From Candidatus Scalindua sp. (lineage in GTDB: Bacteria > Planctomycetota > Brocadiia > Brocadiales > Scalinduaceae): DNA of 64,000 nucleotides. The notes beneath the pieces were generated by a model that searched no databases, was not told the origin of the DNA, and worked only from the letters and a program-made list of their open reading frames with translations. This document shows positions 10,306 to 19,363 of this stretch, piece by piece. Both the position numbers and the translations under genes were made by a program. Every line of letters starts with the position of its first letter. Positions within the stretch are counted from its first letter, which is position 1. The stretch lies in contig JAIQZU010000084.1 of the NCBI GenBank assembly GCA_021776915.1, positions 124,001 to 188,000 of the forward strand, in the 5' to 3' direction.

Positions 10306-11273
10306 TTGTCCTCCTGCCGTGTTTTCTTCAGATAATGATATGGAATTGAGAAATCCATGAGATAACGTGGAGACACCTTTACACTTCGTTTCTTTTCAAC
10401 TGTTGGATCCTTTATGATTACATATGAGACTCCGTTGTAAGGGCTTGTATATTTACAGACAAGCTCATCCAGCCGTATCAAAAGAGATGCCACCCTCTTT
10501 CCGCATATCTTCCTCAGAACAGGAATAAAGGCATTATAACCATGAATGACAATCTTAGGGTATTTCATATTCTCATTATGTTTTCGCGGTACAGCCTCGA
10601 TGATTCTTGCAGAAATTCTCAATAAGAGTGATGGGCTGTAAAATCCTGTAGCAATGACAGGATACTCCAAGTGGTCAAGGCTGTTTAAATCAAAACTATG
10701 AACATGGCTCGAACCTTTCCCTTTGCCGGTAATATTTCTTTCTATAAGTTCTGGAGACTCGTGTGGCACAGTTATTACTACAGCTTTCCGGGCAACCCTT
10801 ATCAGTTCACTGAGGGCTTTAGGTAAGTCTGGAATATGCTCTAACGTTTCAGTGCACAAGACTACATCAAACTCATTGTCTTTATATGGCAGTTCGGATC
10901 CGTCTGCCACCTTTGAGTCCATACCAAACAGATCTCTTGATTTGTTACAAAACTCTTCACAGAAATCACATAACGAAACCTTAACTCCGAACAGCTTCCC
11001 TATCAGGTATGCAGAGTATCCTTCAGCAGCACCAACGTCTAAGTATGAATCAAAATCCAGGCATGCCAGCTTATTTAAGATATGGTAGTTTATGATATAC
11101 CACTGGATGTCTCCTGGATGTCTGACACCTTTTCTAAAACCGTAGATTGGCTGAAAAGACCTGTATATACCGTGTTCATCAGGCGTTCTAAACTGTTCAT
11201 TTAACTCTGTCGCATCCATACAGTTTAAAGCCATTTTCTCTTCATCAAATCCTCTTATAAGTTTGTGCCCCAT
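10302..11273 (-). CDS. Class I SAM-dependent methyltransferase
   Basis: A 323-residue cytoplasmic protein. The SAM-binding motif I is YLDVGAAEGYSAYLIG near residues 97-112, followed by an acidic LCDFCEE, by ADGSELPYKDNEFDVVLCTETLEHI (motifs of the Methyltransf_11 family) and by KAVVITVPHE. The C-terminal third (about 220-320) is not recognised. It probably methylates a sugar or glycolipid intermediate. It is preceded by a 92-bp gap with no obvious promoter and overlaps the SDR gene by 4 bp. Confidence 0.8.
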   Translation of the reverse strand: MGHKLIRGFDEEKMALNCMDATELNEQFRTPDEHGIYRSFQPIYGFRKGVRHPGDIQWYIINYHILNKLACLDFDSYLDVGAAEGYSAYLIGKLFGVKVSLCDFCEEFCNKSRDLFGMDSKVADGSELPYKDNEFDVVLCTETLEHIPDLPKALSELIRVARKAVVITVPHESPELIERNITGKGKGSSHVHSFDLNSLDHLEYPVIATGFYSPSLLLRISARIIEAVPRKHNENMKYPKIVIHGYNAFIPVLRKICGKRVASLLIRLDELVCKYTSPYNGVSYVIIKDPTVEKKRSVKVSPRYLMDFSIPYHYLKKTRQEDK

Positions 11274-11365
11274 ATTTTACTTCCTCCGTTACTTAAATCA
11301 TAAAATCATGAAAATTCTATTGAAAATGTCTTCATGGTTGTTTTTGACTACCCTCTTTAGTTCAA

Positions 11366-13063
11366 TTATAATACCTTTCTCAGGATCTTTTTGAATGTCT
11401 TCCTTGGTTCAGAACAGCATAACTCTTTATCAGGCGTCAATTTCTCAAAATCTAAAGCCTTTTTTAATGCATTCTTGAATGCCCTTACTGTTCCAACACT
11501 TGCTTCTCTACCTAAGAAACAATCTCCGGGAACCTTAATATAACTCTCATCTATCTTCATATCCTGCTTATATGTGAACTTCTTTCTCCACAAATCAGAA
11601 AATGCCGTCATATCAAGAGGTCTCAAACCTTTCTTTAAAACAGCATATTCAACGATGTCATTCAGCATACCCGGGATTTCCAGAAATTTACTAGTATGAG
11701 CATAAACAATAACAGGCAATGCACATGATATCATTTCATCTATAGCTTGTTTGTAAAACTTCAGAACCTCCCTGGTATCACAAGCTCCTTTTTGGAAAAA
11801 AAGCTCCGGAGCAACAGGAAAGATAGGTATTTCGAGTACTTCTGATATCCGCCCTCTTAAAGCAGGATAACTTGGCAAGCCAAGATAGTCATATGCAAAA
11901 TCAGAAGAATATTCATACCCCTCATCCTCCAATGCCATCATTAGATTGGTATTCCATCTTCCCATAGGAGAAGCAAAGCCCTTTGTTTCAATACCCAAAT
12001 CTTTGAAAAATACCTTCGCCTTTCTAATACTATGCCTGTTACTCGCATAATCACTATAAGTATAATGGTAGAAGCCGTGAGATTGAATATCAAGACCCAT
12101 ATTTTTACATTCCATGATTTTATCTTTTGCATGAAGAAAGGAATGCACATTGAAAAAAACCGTGACTGCATCACCATGCTTTCTGAACAGATCTATATAA
12201 TCATTGAATGTTTCATCGTGAAATTCATCTGCATCAATTCTCAGACAAAAGAGATGAGAATAATCTGTTTGTTGCCCTGCCATAAAATCTACAAGCGGTC
12301 TGCGAGCAACCTCCTCTTTCACGTAGACAGAATCATTACCAAACCGCTTTATCTTAGAATTACGTTTTATCCAATATTTTCTTCTCCTATTCAGACTTTT
12401 TATGTCATCATTCTTAGCAGAACGATAAGTTTTGGCATACAACTCTCCCTGTTTTACACGAGGACTTTTGCCAGATTCGATGAGTGATATTGCCTCGTTT
12501 ACCTTTTTTGCCCCCAGAATAATATTTTTCTTTCTTAACTGGCTATGAGTATCATTTGGTAATACTATCTGGCGTTCATACAGAATTATATCTCCGGTAT
12601 CAAGACCTTCTTCTATATAATGTATTGTAACGCCTATCTTGTCCGGCTCATTATTATACAGCGCCCAGAATTCCGAATCAGACCCCCTGTAGAAAGGAAG
12701 TAGTCCCGAATGTAAATTAATAGCACCTTTAGAGGCAGTGCTAAAAACTTCTCTCTGTAATTTTCTGGTACCTACCACAACTATAAGATCAGGATTAATT
12801 GTTTTTAATAATTCTACATTTTCTTTCGTATTAATATCAGTTACAGCCTTAACTAAAATACCACCTTTATTCCTCGCCATACTCTCATAACTAAAATGTT
12901 TGAGCCTTCTTAACAGGAGAAAAAGCAGCAACTTTATCCTTGTTTTAAACCCTTTTTGTTTCTGCTCATAGACTATTGCTTTAATATCCCTACCTGCATT
13001 AATGAGCGCCTGAGTCACTATTCTCCCATCTATAATATCACTGGTTAGGATTACTAATTTCAT
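11366..13063 (-). CDS. Formyltransferase-polysaccharide deacetylase fusion
   Basis: A 565-residue two-domain protein. Residues 1-230 form a methionyl-tRNA/sugar formyltransferase-like domain with INLHSGLLPFYRG (Asn116, His118) and GLDTGDI (Asp155), the Asn-His-Asp set of N10-formyl-THF-dependent transferases. Residues about 270-480 form a NodB-type polysaccharide deacetylase domain with RIDADE (Asp277/Asp279) and SHGFYHY (His329/His333, the HxxxH metal motif), followed by FASPMGRWN. The fusion could acylate an amino sugar and later remove an acyl group, a pairing reminiscent of the separate ArnA formyltransferase and ArnD deformylase. No signal peptide is seen, so both domains are probably cytoplasmic. 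It overlaps the upstream GT2 gene by 4 bp. Confidence 0.82.
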   Translation of the reverse strand: MKLVILTSDIIDGRIVTQALINAGRDIKAIVYEQKQKGFKTRIKLLLFLLLRRLKHFSYESMARNKGGILVKAVTDINTKENVELLKTINPDLIVVVGTRKLQREVFSTASKGAINLHSGLLPFYRGSDSEFWALYNNEPDKIGVTIHYIEEGLDTGDIILYERQIVLPNDTHSQLRKKNIILGAKKVNEAISLIESGKSPRVKQGELYAKTYRSAKNDDIKSLNRRRKYWIKRNSKIKRFGNDSVYVKEEVARRPLVDFMAGQQTDYSHLFCLRIDADEFHDETFNDYIDLFRKHGDAVTVFFNVHSFLHAKDKIMECKNMGLDIQSHGFYHYTYSDYASNRHSIRKAKVFFKDLGIETKGFASPMGRWNTNLMMALEDEGYEYSSDFAYDYLGLPSYPALRGRISEVLEIPIFPVAPELFFQKGACDTREVLKFYKQAIDEMISCALPVIVYAHTSKFLEIPGMLNDIVEYAVLKKGLRPLDMTAFSDLWRKKFTYKQDMKIDESYIKVPGDCFLGREASVGTVRAFKNALKKALDFEKLTPDKELCCSEPRKTFKKILRKVL

Positions 13064-13989
13064 CTAATAATATCACTATCCTTTAATACTCTCATCCTCC
13101 ATTGCGGGTTGCATTTATACCTTCTGGAAAGCGCTGCTGGAAGTCTTGATAACGCAAGCCAGAAACCTTGAGCCAATTCAACATTACCAAAAACGATGGA
13201 GTGAACAATCCTGAACGGGAGAAAGAATAAATGTGCTGCAATTAACCTCTTATTATGTATATTTTTCCAGAAAAACAAGAACACGTTTCTATGAGCTATT
13301 ACCATCTTGCCACGTTCACCATATTCCCTGTTAAATGTAGTCGATTCCTGATGCCAGATTATACTTTTAGGCTCATACACTCCTTTCATACCTGAAACAA
13401 GTGCTCTATAACATAGGTCCACCTCTTCACATATACCTGGTAAATACAGTGAATCAAAACCGCCTAAACCCAGGAAAGCCTCTCTTCTGAATGCGCCTGT
13501 TGAAATGCTATGGGTACTGCCTGGCACTGCCGCATTAGTTTCATCAACAATATTCTGCAATATGCCATACTTAATCTTTAAATATGACCTTCCGCCATTG
13601 TAAGTACCGTCAAAATTCAAGAGCCTAGGTGCAACAAAGAAAACATTTTCATCTTTAAAATGCTCAACAAGATAGTCTACAAAATCTTCTTCAACCTTTA
13701 TATCATTATTCAGCAAGATAACAATATCACTATCAATAGCCTTCAACACCTCATTATAAGAACATAACACTTCATTCTTTTTGCTGACATATAACTCAAT
13801 TGAAGGGAGATTATTTCTTACATATTCAACACTTCCATCAGTACTCACATTATCAACAACGTAGACTTTACATTTATGAATGGACTGCTTAGCCGCTTTG
13901 CATACGGACGGCAAAAAGGCGCTGAGAAGATCTTTCCCGTTATAATTCAATATAAGTATATCTACTTTCATCCAACTTTGTAAATCCAC
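13060..13989 (-). CDS. Family 2 glycosyltransferase (rhamnosyltransferase-like)
   Basis: A 309-residue GT2 of the WcaA/rhamnosyltransferase type. VDILILNYNGKDLL opens the GT-A fold, VDNVSTDGSVEYV binds the nucleotide sugar, LLNNDIKVEEDF holds the acidic metal motif and GFDSLYLPGICEEVDLCYR is the ED-containing acceptor/catalytic segment. A hydrophobic C-terminal helix (HLFFLPFRIVHSIVFG) suggests peripheral membrane attachment. It should add a sugar to a lipid-linked glycan on the cytoplasmic face. The stop lies within the start of the formyltransferase fusion (4-bp overlap). Confidence 0.88.
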   Translation of the reverse strand: MDLQSWMKVDILILNYNGKDLLSAFLPSVCKAAKQSIHKCKVYVVDNVSTDGSVEYVRNNLPSIELYVSKKNEVLCSYNEVLKAIDSDIVILLNNDIKVEEDFVDYLVEHFKDENVFFVAPRLLNFDGTYNGGRSYLKIKYGILQNIVDETNAAVPGSTHSISTGAFRREAFLGLGGFDSLYLPGICEEVDLCYRALVSGMKGVYEPKSIIWHQESTTFNREYGERGKMVIAHRNVFLFFWKNIHNKRLIAAHLFFLPFRIVHSIVFGNVELAQGFWLALSRLPAALSRRYKCNPQWRMRVLKDSDIIR

Positions 13990-13994
13990 CGGTT

Positions 13995-14735
13995 TTATGT
14001 CATAATCCTTCTCTGAAGCCTCTTCTGATATAAATGCTCAATAGCCAGGGCATATTTTGATACCCTCCTCTGTGCTAGATTATGATGTTTTATGTAATTC
14101 ATCAACCACAACGGCATTTTATTATTGAATTTTATTTCTAGGACAACCAGCCTGCCCGGAAGGCAATACTCTGCATTAGAGAAATCCACATTCAACATAC
14201 CCGCATCCATGCATTTAATAGAGTGATCAAAAGTAATCCTGAAGTTATGGTAATGCTTCAACATCAAAGGCAGCCGCTTATATTGTATAGCAGCCACGGG
14301 TTTTATATGCCAGCGCTTATGGTAATATATAAACCTTTTTACCACATAATGATCGGCAAAATCACTCAGGTTCTCCACATCAATATTGTCAGATATCAGT
14401 TGCGAACAAATATCATGAGGCAAGAAACAACGATCTTTCATAATGGTAAAGTTATCCTTTGCCTTAATCTCAAGAAATAAACCGTTAGGATTATCATCTT
14501 TATTTTTTTTATATGACCGAACCCTGAACTTTACCCTTTTTTCTAACCCTTCAATCTTCTCTCTATAAAACCTGAAATTATGCGTATCAAAATAGATTGA
14601 AAAAACATTATACCCATGTTCCAGGCTGTTTTTGTCCAACTCAGCAAAACGCATTAGGGTGTCCATAATCTCCTGTTTCTGCTGAAAGGATATTAGATAT
14701 TTAATCTCAAAACGGTTTTTGTGTGCCAACCTCAT
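13995..14735 (-). CDS. VTC-domain protein (polyphosphate polymerase-like)
   Basis: A VTC-type triphosphate-tunnel domain protein, about 246 residues from the chosen start. It begins RFEIKYLIS and continues with KRVKFRVRSY, LEIKAK, VVKRF, QYKRLPL, RITFD and VVLEIKF, the spaced basic and acidic residues that line the tunnel in yeast Vtc4-like polyphosphate polymerases. A longer frame reaches ATG 14774. I chose ATG 14735 because GGAGG lies 10 bp upstream and the protein then starts just before the conserved fold. The gene overlaps the end of the CotH gene by 29 bp. Bacterial VTC proteins are commonly found beside CotH-kinase and DUF4956 genes, as here. The substrate may be polyphosphate or another phosphorylated polymer. 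Confidence 0.85.
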   Translation of the reverse strand: MRLAHKNRFEIKYLISFQQKQEIMDTLMRFAELDKNSLEHGYNVFSIYFDTHNFRFYREKIEGLEKRVKFRVRSYKKNKDDNPNGLFLEIKAKDNFTIMKDRCFLPHDICSQLISDNIDVENLSDFADHYVVKRFIYYHKRWHIKPVAAIQYKRLPLMLKHYHNFRITFDHSIKCMDAGMLNVDFSNAEYCLPGRLVVLEIKFNNKMPLWLMNYIKHHNLAQRRVSKYALAIEHLYQKRLQRRIMT

Positions 14736-17562
14736 CTTCTTTAAACCTCCCCAGCCTTTCAACTGTTTTTGCAATCTGTCTGTTTAGTCTATCTACGTGA
14801 ATAACCCTTTCTTCCCCGACAATGTCAGCTTTGCAGTCAGATTCAAATACATTCAGACTGCTATCATTATCAAGTACAATACCGGTTTTATTATCAACCG
14901 TTATCTTTGAATTTATAAGATAGCCATAGCCTGCAGAACCGTATTTCCATTTTTTAAGATACGCATGATAAGCCGTATCGTTTTCCCTGAAATCACACCC
15001 GTATATAACAGGCGTTGATCCATCTTTACTCTCTATAGCTATTTTACAACCGGTAAATTTGCAATTGTAGATAACTGGACTGGATTTCTCCCCTATAGAT
15101 ATACCCTTATCACCGGCGCTGGTAAAAGAACAATTTGACACAAATACATCCGAAGTCATCAAATCCAATGAATCATTACCGGAATTCTCAAAAACACAAG
15201 ATAGAATCGTTCCCTCTGCATAATCAAGATCAATAGAATCAGCGTTAGTATTATAGAAACTTGAATTTCTTATCGTGATATTTGAATGCACCACATGTAA
15301 ACAATCATCCGAGATAGTATTTTCTGAAAATTCACAATTCTCAATAACTGCCGACGGGCACCAATGAATAGAAACCATACCAGAATAGTCTATGTTAAAG
15401 GCTCTATCCAGAGTACCGCCTGTAAAATTTGTATATTTAAGAACACTGCCAGATGTATCTTTTCCCTGTAATACAAAGGCCCCCCATCCATGATCAGGGT
15501 CAGACCTCCTGAAATTTATTGGCTTGTCCTTATTACCAGAAAGTATTGCCTTTCCCTTGCAAAAGATTGATACCCCAGGGAACATCATAATGTCAGTTCC
15601 CTCTGCAACCATTAGTGTATCCCCAGGGCCAACATACATATCTTCTCTTATATGTACTTCTCCGGGTCCCAGGTGTATAATCTGCGGCGCCTTATTGTCC
15701 AAATCCCATGGATGTACAATTTCCATATTGTGGACTACTGGCAGGTCCTTGTTTACGATATGCGTTTCAGGAATTATAGAAGTGCCTGTAACAGCATTGT
15801 TAAAGCTATTACTCAAAAAAGCAAGTAACGCCTTTTGATTTAAGCCACTAAAGGTAACAACATAATCGCACGATCCTGCATCTAATGCATACTCAGGATA
15901 TCGTAATCCGAAAAAGTGTTTAAAAGAAGGGTCCGAGTCTATAATTTTCAGACCGGGATGAAATAAAATAGTCGTATCTTCTTCCATATTAATATCTCTG
16001 TTTCCATATGCAATGCTGATATGAAAGCCTATATTAGATTTCCTTAATTCTTTGGTTTCAAGTCCAGCGGCTGAATTACCCCACACCCTTATAAGGCATT
16101 TAATACCTGCTTCATTATTGCCAACACTATCCAGATCTGAAGACACAAATATTTCAACATTACATTTTTCCAACTCCGATTTAATAAAGTCTTCGCGCTT
16201 TCTTATCCACCTCTTCACAACCCGAATCTCGTCTCTAAAAAGAAGATAAGGAAAGGGTAGTCTATGAACTCCAGCCGGTGTAAATCTTAAATAACCCCTG
16301 TATGAATCTGCATGGGCAGCACCGTCGATTTGCATGACATTATCATCTATAAATTTAGCCTGTTCTTCATAAGAACCAAAGCTATTAAGAGCATCCCAAA
16401 GATATAGATTACGTCTATGTATAAAGGTTGGATCTCTCAAGGCAATATCTAGTAACGGCATAAGTCTTTCATTAAGTGATATCCTGTATTCAGGCACAAG
16501 ACCCAACTTAAGTGTTGTTAAAAACCGGAACGGGCTATAAGGTGTAGTTCCTCCATGACCAAAAATATCGTCGGCAATCGGTTCCAAAAGCCCACGTGAG
16601 GGATCAAAATAGTATACGTGGTTATGTATGGAATCCGTATGAATTCCCTGAAGCAAATTCATAGCCGCCTGCCATCTCGCTAACTTGTCTTTATCCATAA
16701 TTTCCCACAACTCCTGAACCGACTCATGTGAAATCCCTGAACTGATAGCCGCTATAAGCTTTCCCATAGGCCAAAAGTTATCACCCTCTTTATCCTTGAC
16801 GTGCATAATGTTCCAGGAGGTTGCTTCTTCCCATAACCCGAGCCTATCTGTTTTTTTCCCCCTGTACTTATATATGATCCCCGGCATTCTTTCATGTTCT
16901 ATCAAGAATATATCTAAAGGACGAAGTGTCATATGATACAGGCCGTAATATTTGTTGTTTACAAAAAACTTTACAAAAGAGGTGTTGGATGCCATCACAC
17001 CAAACTTATGCATAAAATTGTCCGCCATCAGGTTGCGCATCATAAGCTTGTCCTCTGGATTTACCAGCTCGATATATCGCCGCCCTTCGTAGAGTCTGTT
17101 CTTGGGAGTTTTTACCCTGACTGAAGGCTTGTGAATATCCCAATGCCATATATTAGCTCCGCGCAACCTGTACTTTACCCTTCTGTACCTACCATCAGGA
17201 TATTTCAAGTATGCGTTGTAATAATCCTTTGTAGAGGCAGGTACGTCGGAAAGGAGATTATTAAGACTGTTTCTGTCAATAAAGAGCCGAATTTCAGGGA
17301 CATCTTCTGATCCCCTTAGTTCGCGAGACTCTGACCCGGAAATACAGGAAGAAACAGCCGTGTATGCTGAGAAGAAAAGTGTACCAAGCTCTCTTTTAAG
17401 CGAAAATTTGGCATGGGCGTCTGTATAAGTAACCTTAAAAAATATCAAATATGATGATAAAAATATAAAACCAAAAAGAATAAAAGGCATAGAGAGGAAA
17501 AACAGTTTTTCCCACAACCTCATTCTCCTATAACTCCTATCTTTATATCTTATTCCTAACAC
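14707..17562 (-). CDS. CotH-like kinase fused to a right-handed beta-helix domain, membrane-anchored
   Basis: A 951-residue protein. One TM segment (about 18-43) places the rest outside the cytoplasm. Residues about 90-480 form a CotH-type atypical kinase domain: RLRGANIWHWDIHKPSVRVK near 132-151, NNKYYGLYHM at 202-210, HNHVYYFDPSRG at 313-324 and the acidic pair in IADDIFG at 331/332, typical of the CotH spore-coat kinase family. Residues about 630-930 are a parallel beta-helix with repeated short strands (IENCEFSENT, IRNSSFYNTN, ISNCSFTSAG-like units), a glycan-binding or processing fold. It is followed by VTC (29-68 bp overlap depending on start) and preceded by DUF4956. A phosphotransferase acting on extracellular polymer is a reasonable guess. 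Confidence 0.85.
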   Translation of the reverse strand: MLGIRYKDRSYRRMRLWEKLFFLSMPFILFGFIFLSSYLIFFKVTYTDAHAKFSLKRELGTLFFSAYTAVSSCISGSESRELRGSEDVPEIRLFIDRNSLNNLLSDVPASTKDYYNAYLKYPDGRYRRVKYRLRGANIWHWDIHKPSVRVKTPKNRLYEGRRYIELVNPEDKLMMRNLMADNFMHKFGVMASNTSFVKFFVNNKYYGLYHMTLRPLDIFLIEHERMPGIIYKYRGKKTDRLGLWEEATSWNIMHVKDKEGDNFWPMGKLIAAISSGISHESVQELWEIMDKDKLARWQAAMNLLQGIHTDSIHNHVYYFDPSRGLLEPIADDIFGHGGTTPYSPFRFLTTLKLGLVPEYRISLNERLMPLLDIALRDPTFIHRRNLYLWDALNSFGSYEEQAKFIDDNVMQIDGAAHADSYRGYLRFTPAGVHRLPFPYLLFRDEIRVVKRWIRKREDFIKSELEKCNVEIFVSSDLDSVGNNEAGIKCLIRVWGNSAAGLETKELRKSNIGFHISIAYGNRDINMEEDTTILFHPGLKIIDSDPSFKHFFGLRYPEYALDAGSCDYVVTFSGLNQKALLAFLSNSFNNAVTGTSIIPETHIVNKDLPVVHNMEIVHPWDLDNKAPQIIHLGPGEVHIREDMYVGPGDTLMVAEGTDIMMFPGVSIFCKGKAILSGNKDKPINFRRSDPDHGWGAFVLQGKDTSGSVLKYTNFTGGTLDRAFNIDYSGMVSIHWCPSAVIENCEFSENTISDDCLHVVHSNITIRNSSFYNTNADSIDLDYAEGTILSCVFENSGNDSLDLMTSDVFVSNCSFTSAGDKGISIGEKSSPVIYNCKFTGCKIAIESKDGSTPVIYGCDFRENDTAYHAYLKKWKYGSAGYGYLINSKITVDNKTGIVLDNDSSLNVFESDCKADIVGEERVIHVDRLNRQIAKTVERLGRFKEDEVGTQKPF

Positions 17563-17597
17563 AACACATCTCCCTGCAGTGTACGTCTACACATTTT

Positions 17598-18293
17598 TTA
17601 TAAATCTACGCTATCCTGGCCAAGAATTAAGCTAACCTTGGTTTCCTTATCTATTTTAGATATCTCGCTTATTATATATTCAGGCTTTAGCTTTCTCTTC
17701 GGTTCTATAACATAAAGGAGTTCTTTCATTTGGTCTTTACCCAATGCATCAATTGAAACAATCGCAAAATAATTTACTGTTTTCTTTAGTACCTTGTGTA
17801 TAGTTGCTTCGTGATCTATACTTGAAGGAATCTGAATTCTTAACATTAGCTCTTTGGCCTCCCTTGCCCCAAAATCCATATGATGCATGGCCAATACTAT
17901 GCCGGAAAGTAATACCGTAGCTACGGCCGCCACCAGAAAGAAGTGTGTCCCGCAGGCCATACCAACAGCCATAGCCATAAATATAAAACCAACATCCCTG
18001 GACTCCTTAACAGGATTTCTAAACCTGATTATGGAAAGAGCGCCTACCAGGCTGAATGCACGTGCGATATTTGAACCTATTATTATCATAATAAGAGATA
18101 CCGTGACTCCCATGATAACCACCGTTTGTACGAAAGACTGTGAATAAGAAACACCTCTATGAGTTGTTGAATAAATCTTCGACATAAGCAGGCATAACAA
18201 AAATGACAGTGATAGAGAAACAATTACGTTCGTAATGGTTACACCGCTTGTCAATGAAATATCACGTGAGAATTCTTTTATTAACACATCCAT
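17598..18293 (-). CDS. DUF4956 membrane protein
   Basis: A 231-residue protein with four hydrophobic segments in the first 150 residues (about 19-40, 55-80, 105-130 in clustered form) and a soluble alpha/beta C-terminal domain (about 150-231). The central RAFSLVGALSIIRFRNPVKESRD followed by FIFMAMAVGMACG is the hallmark of DUF4956 (related to MgtC-like folds). No activity is established. It lies 35 bp before the CotH-beta-helix gene and 24 bp after an LPG-synthase-like gene. DUF4956 + VTC + CotH recur together in many bacteria, supporting a joint function. Confidence 0.87.
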   Translation of the reverse strand: MDVLIKEFSRDISLTSGVTITNVIVSLSLSFLLCLLMSKIYSTTHRGVSYSQSFVQTVVIMGVTVSLIMIIIGSNIARAFSLVGALSIIRFRNPVKESRDVGFIFMAMAVGMACGTHFFLVAAVATVLLSGIVLAMHHMDFGAREAKELMLRIQIPSSIDHEATIHKVLKKTVNYFAIVSIDALGKDQMKELLYVIEPKRKLKPEYIISEISKIDKETKVSLILGQDSVDL

Positions 18294-18317
18294 CTTCTTC
18301 TCCTTTTTGTATTACCG

Positions 18318-19262
18318 TTAGTTACGTTTTAAGAAATAAACACAAGAAATTGCCCCTAGGCTAAACACAAGAATCACAGAAACCGCCCTGTCCAGACTTG
18401 TCACAACCACCGCCTGTAACATATCTCCATCTATCAAGCGGTAACCTGCGCCAACAGCAAACTCTCTTATGCCAAGAGAGGCTGGAGTAAGGGCCATAAA
18501 TGTGGAAAGTACTCCCAATATTGAAATTAACATACAACTTAAAAAAGGCACATCTTCATAAAAGATATGAAACCCGTATTTAAGCCGGAATGCATATACC
18601 ACAAAATTTAGAAATATAAGGAAGGATAGCCCATAAACGACCGTCCTGTTTTTGCTCAAACTCTTCCAGGAATTCCATATTTCGTACAACTTCTTTAAGA
18701 AATAATTTTCACTTCTTCCAAATTTATTGTGAACAGCAGACAACTTAATGAAACTAAAGACTACTGCCGTAATAACGCCAAAAGCAAAAAAAAGATTAAT
18801 ATTAGCATTTCCCTGCATAATGTAAATAAGGATCAAAATACCTGTCCCTGTTAATCCTGCCACCATAAAATGCATCAATATCATAGCCCCCATGCTGACT
18901 GCAAAATCGGTATACGAAAAGCTATGGATCTTTTTCAAAAAATACCCTTTTGCAACCACACCGCCTTTTATGGAAATATAATTGAGAAACGTGTTCAAAG
19001 CTGAATACGCCAGCCCGTCTTGAAATGACACCCGCACACCATAAACATGAAGCACTACCAACAACATAAAGGCGTTTATGACAACAGTGACAATTTGAAG
19101 GACAAGGAATATACAGACCTGTGTTGCTGAAATATCCATGATCCTCTTGAATGAGTCAATATTCTTATATACATAAACCGCAGTTAACCCTAAAATAATT
19201 ACTGTAGAGGCGACAAAAATAAATCTCTTCCATTTCATATTATCTGCAACTTGCTCCATCAT
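18318..19262 (-). CDS. LPG synthase TM-like / UPF0104 flippase-type membrane protein
   Basis: A 314-residue protein with about eight TM helices, no soluble catalytic domain, and the late signature LTPASLGIREFAVGAGYRL typical of the lysylphosphatidylglycerol-synthase membrane domain family (UPF0104/AglD C-terminal-like). Family members translocate lipids or lipid-linked sugars or act with glycosyltransferases. In this setting it may flip a lipid or support the neighbouring DUF4956-CotH-VTC unit. Two Met codons open the gene (MMEQVADNMKW); the first is retained. Confidence 0.82.
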   Translation of the reverse strand: MMEQVADNMKWKRFIFVASTVIILGLTAVYVYKNIDSFKRIMDISATQVCIFLVLQIVTVVINAFMLLVVLHVYGVRVSFQDGLAYSALNTFLNYISIKGGVVAKGYFLKKIHSFSYTDFAVSMGAMILMHFMVAGLTGTGILILIYIMQGNANINLFFAFGVITAVVFSFIKLSAVHNKFGRSENYFLKKLYEIWNSWKSLSKNRTVVYGLSFLIFLNFVVYAFRLKYGFHIFYEDVPFLSCMLISILGVLSTFMALTPASLGIREFAVGAGYRLIDGDMLQAVVVTSLDRAVSVILVFSLGAISCVYFLKRN

Positions 19263-19363
19263 ATCACCAGCACAAGATACAAATAGTTCTCGTTATAGTT
19301 TTGCAGGAAGCATACTGAAGTAGCAGTTAGTAATTTTTCTCATCATTCGCCCCTACCCTGTGC

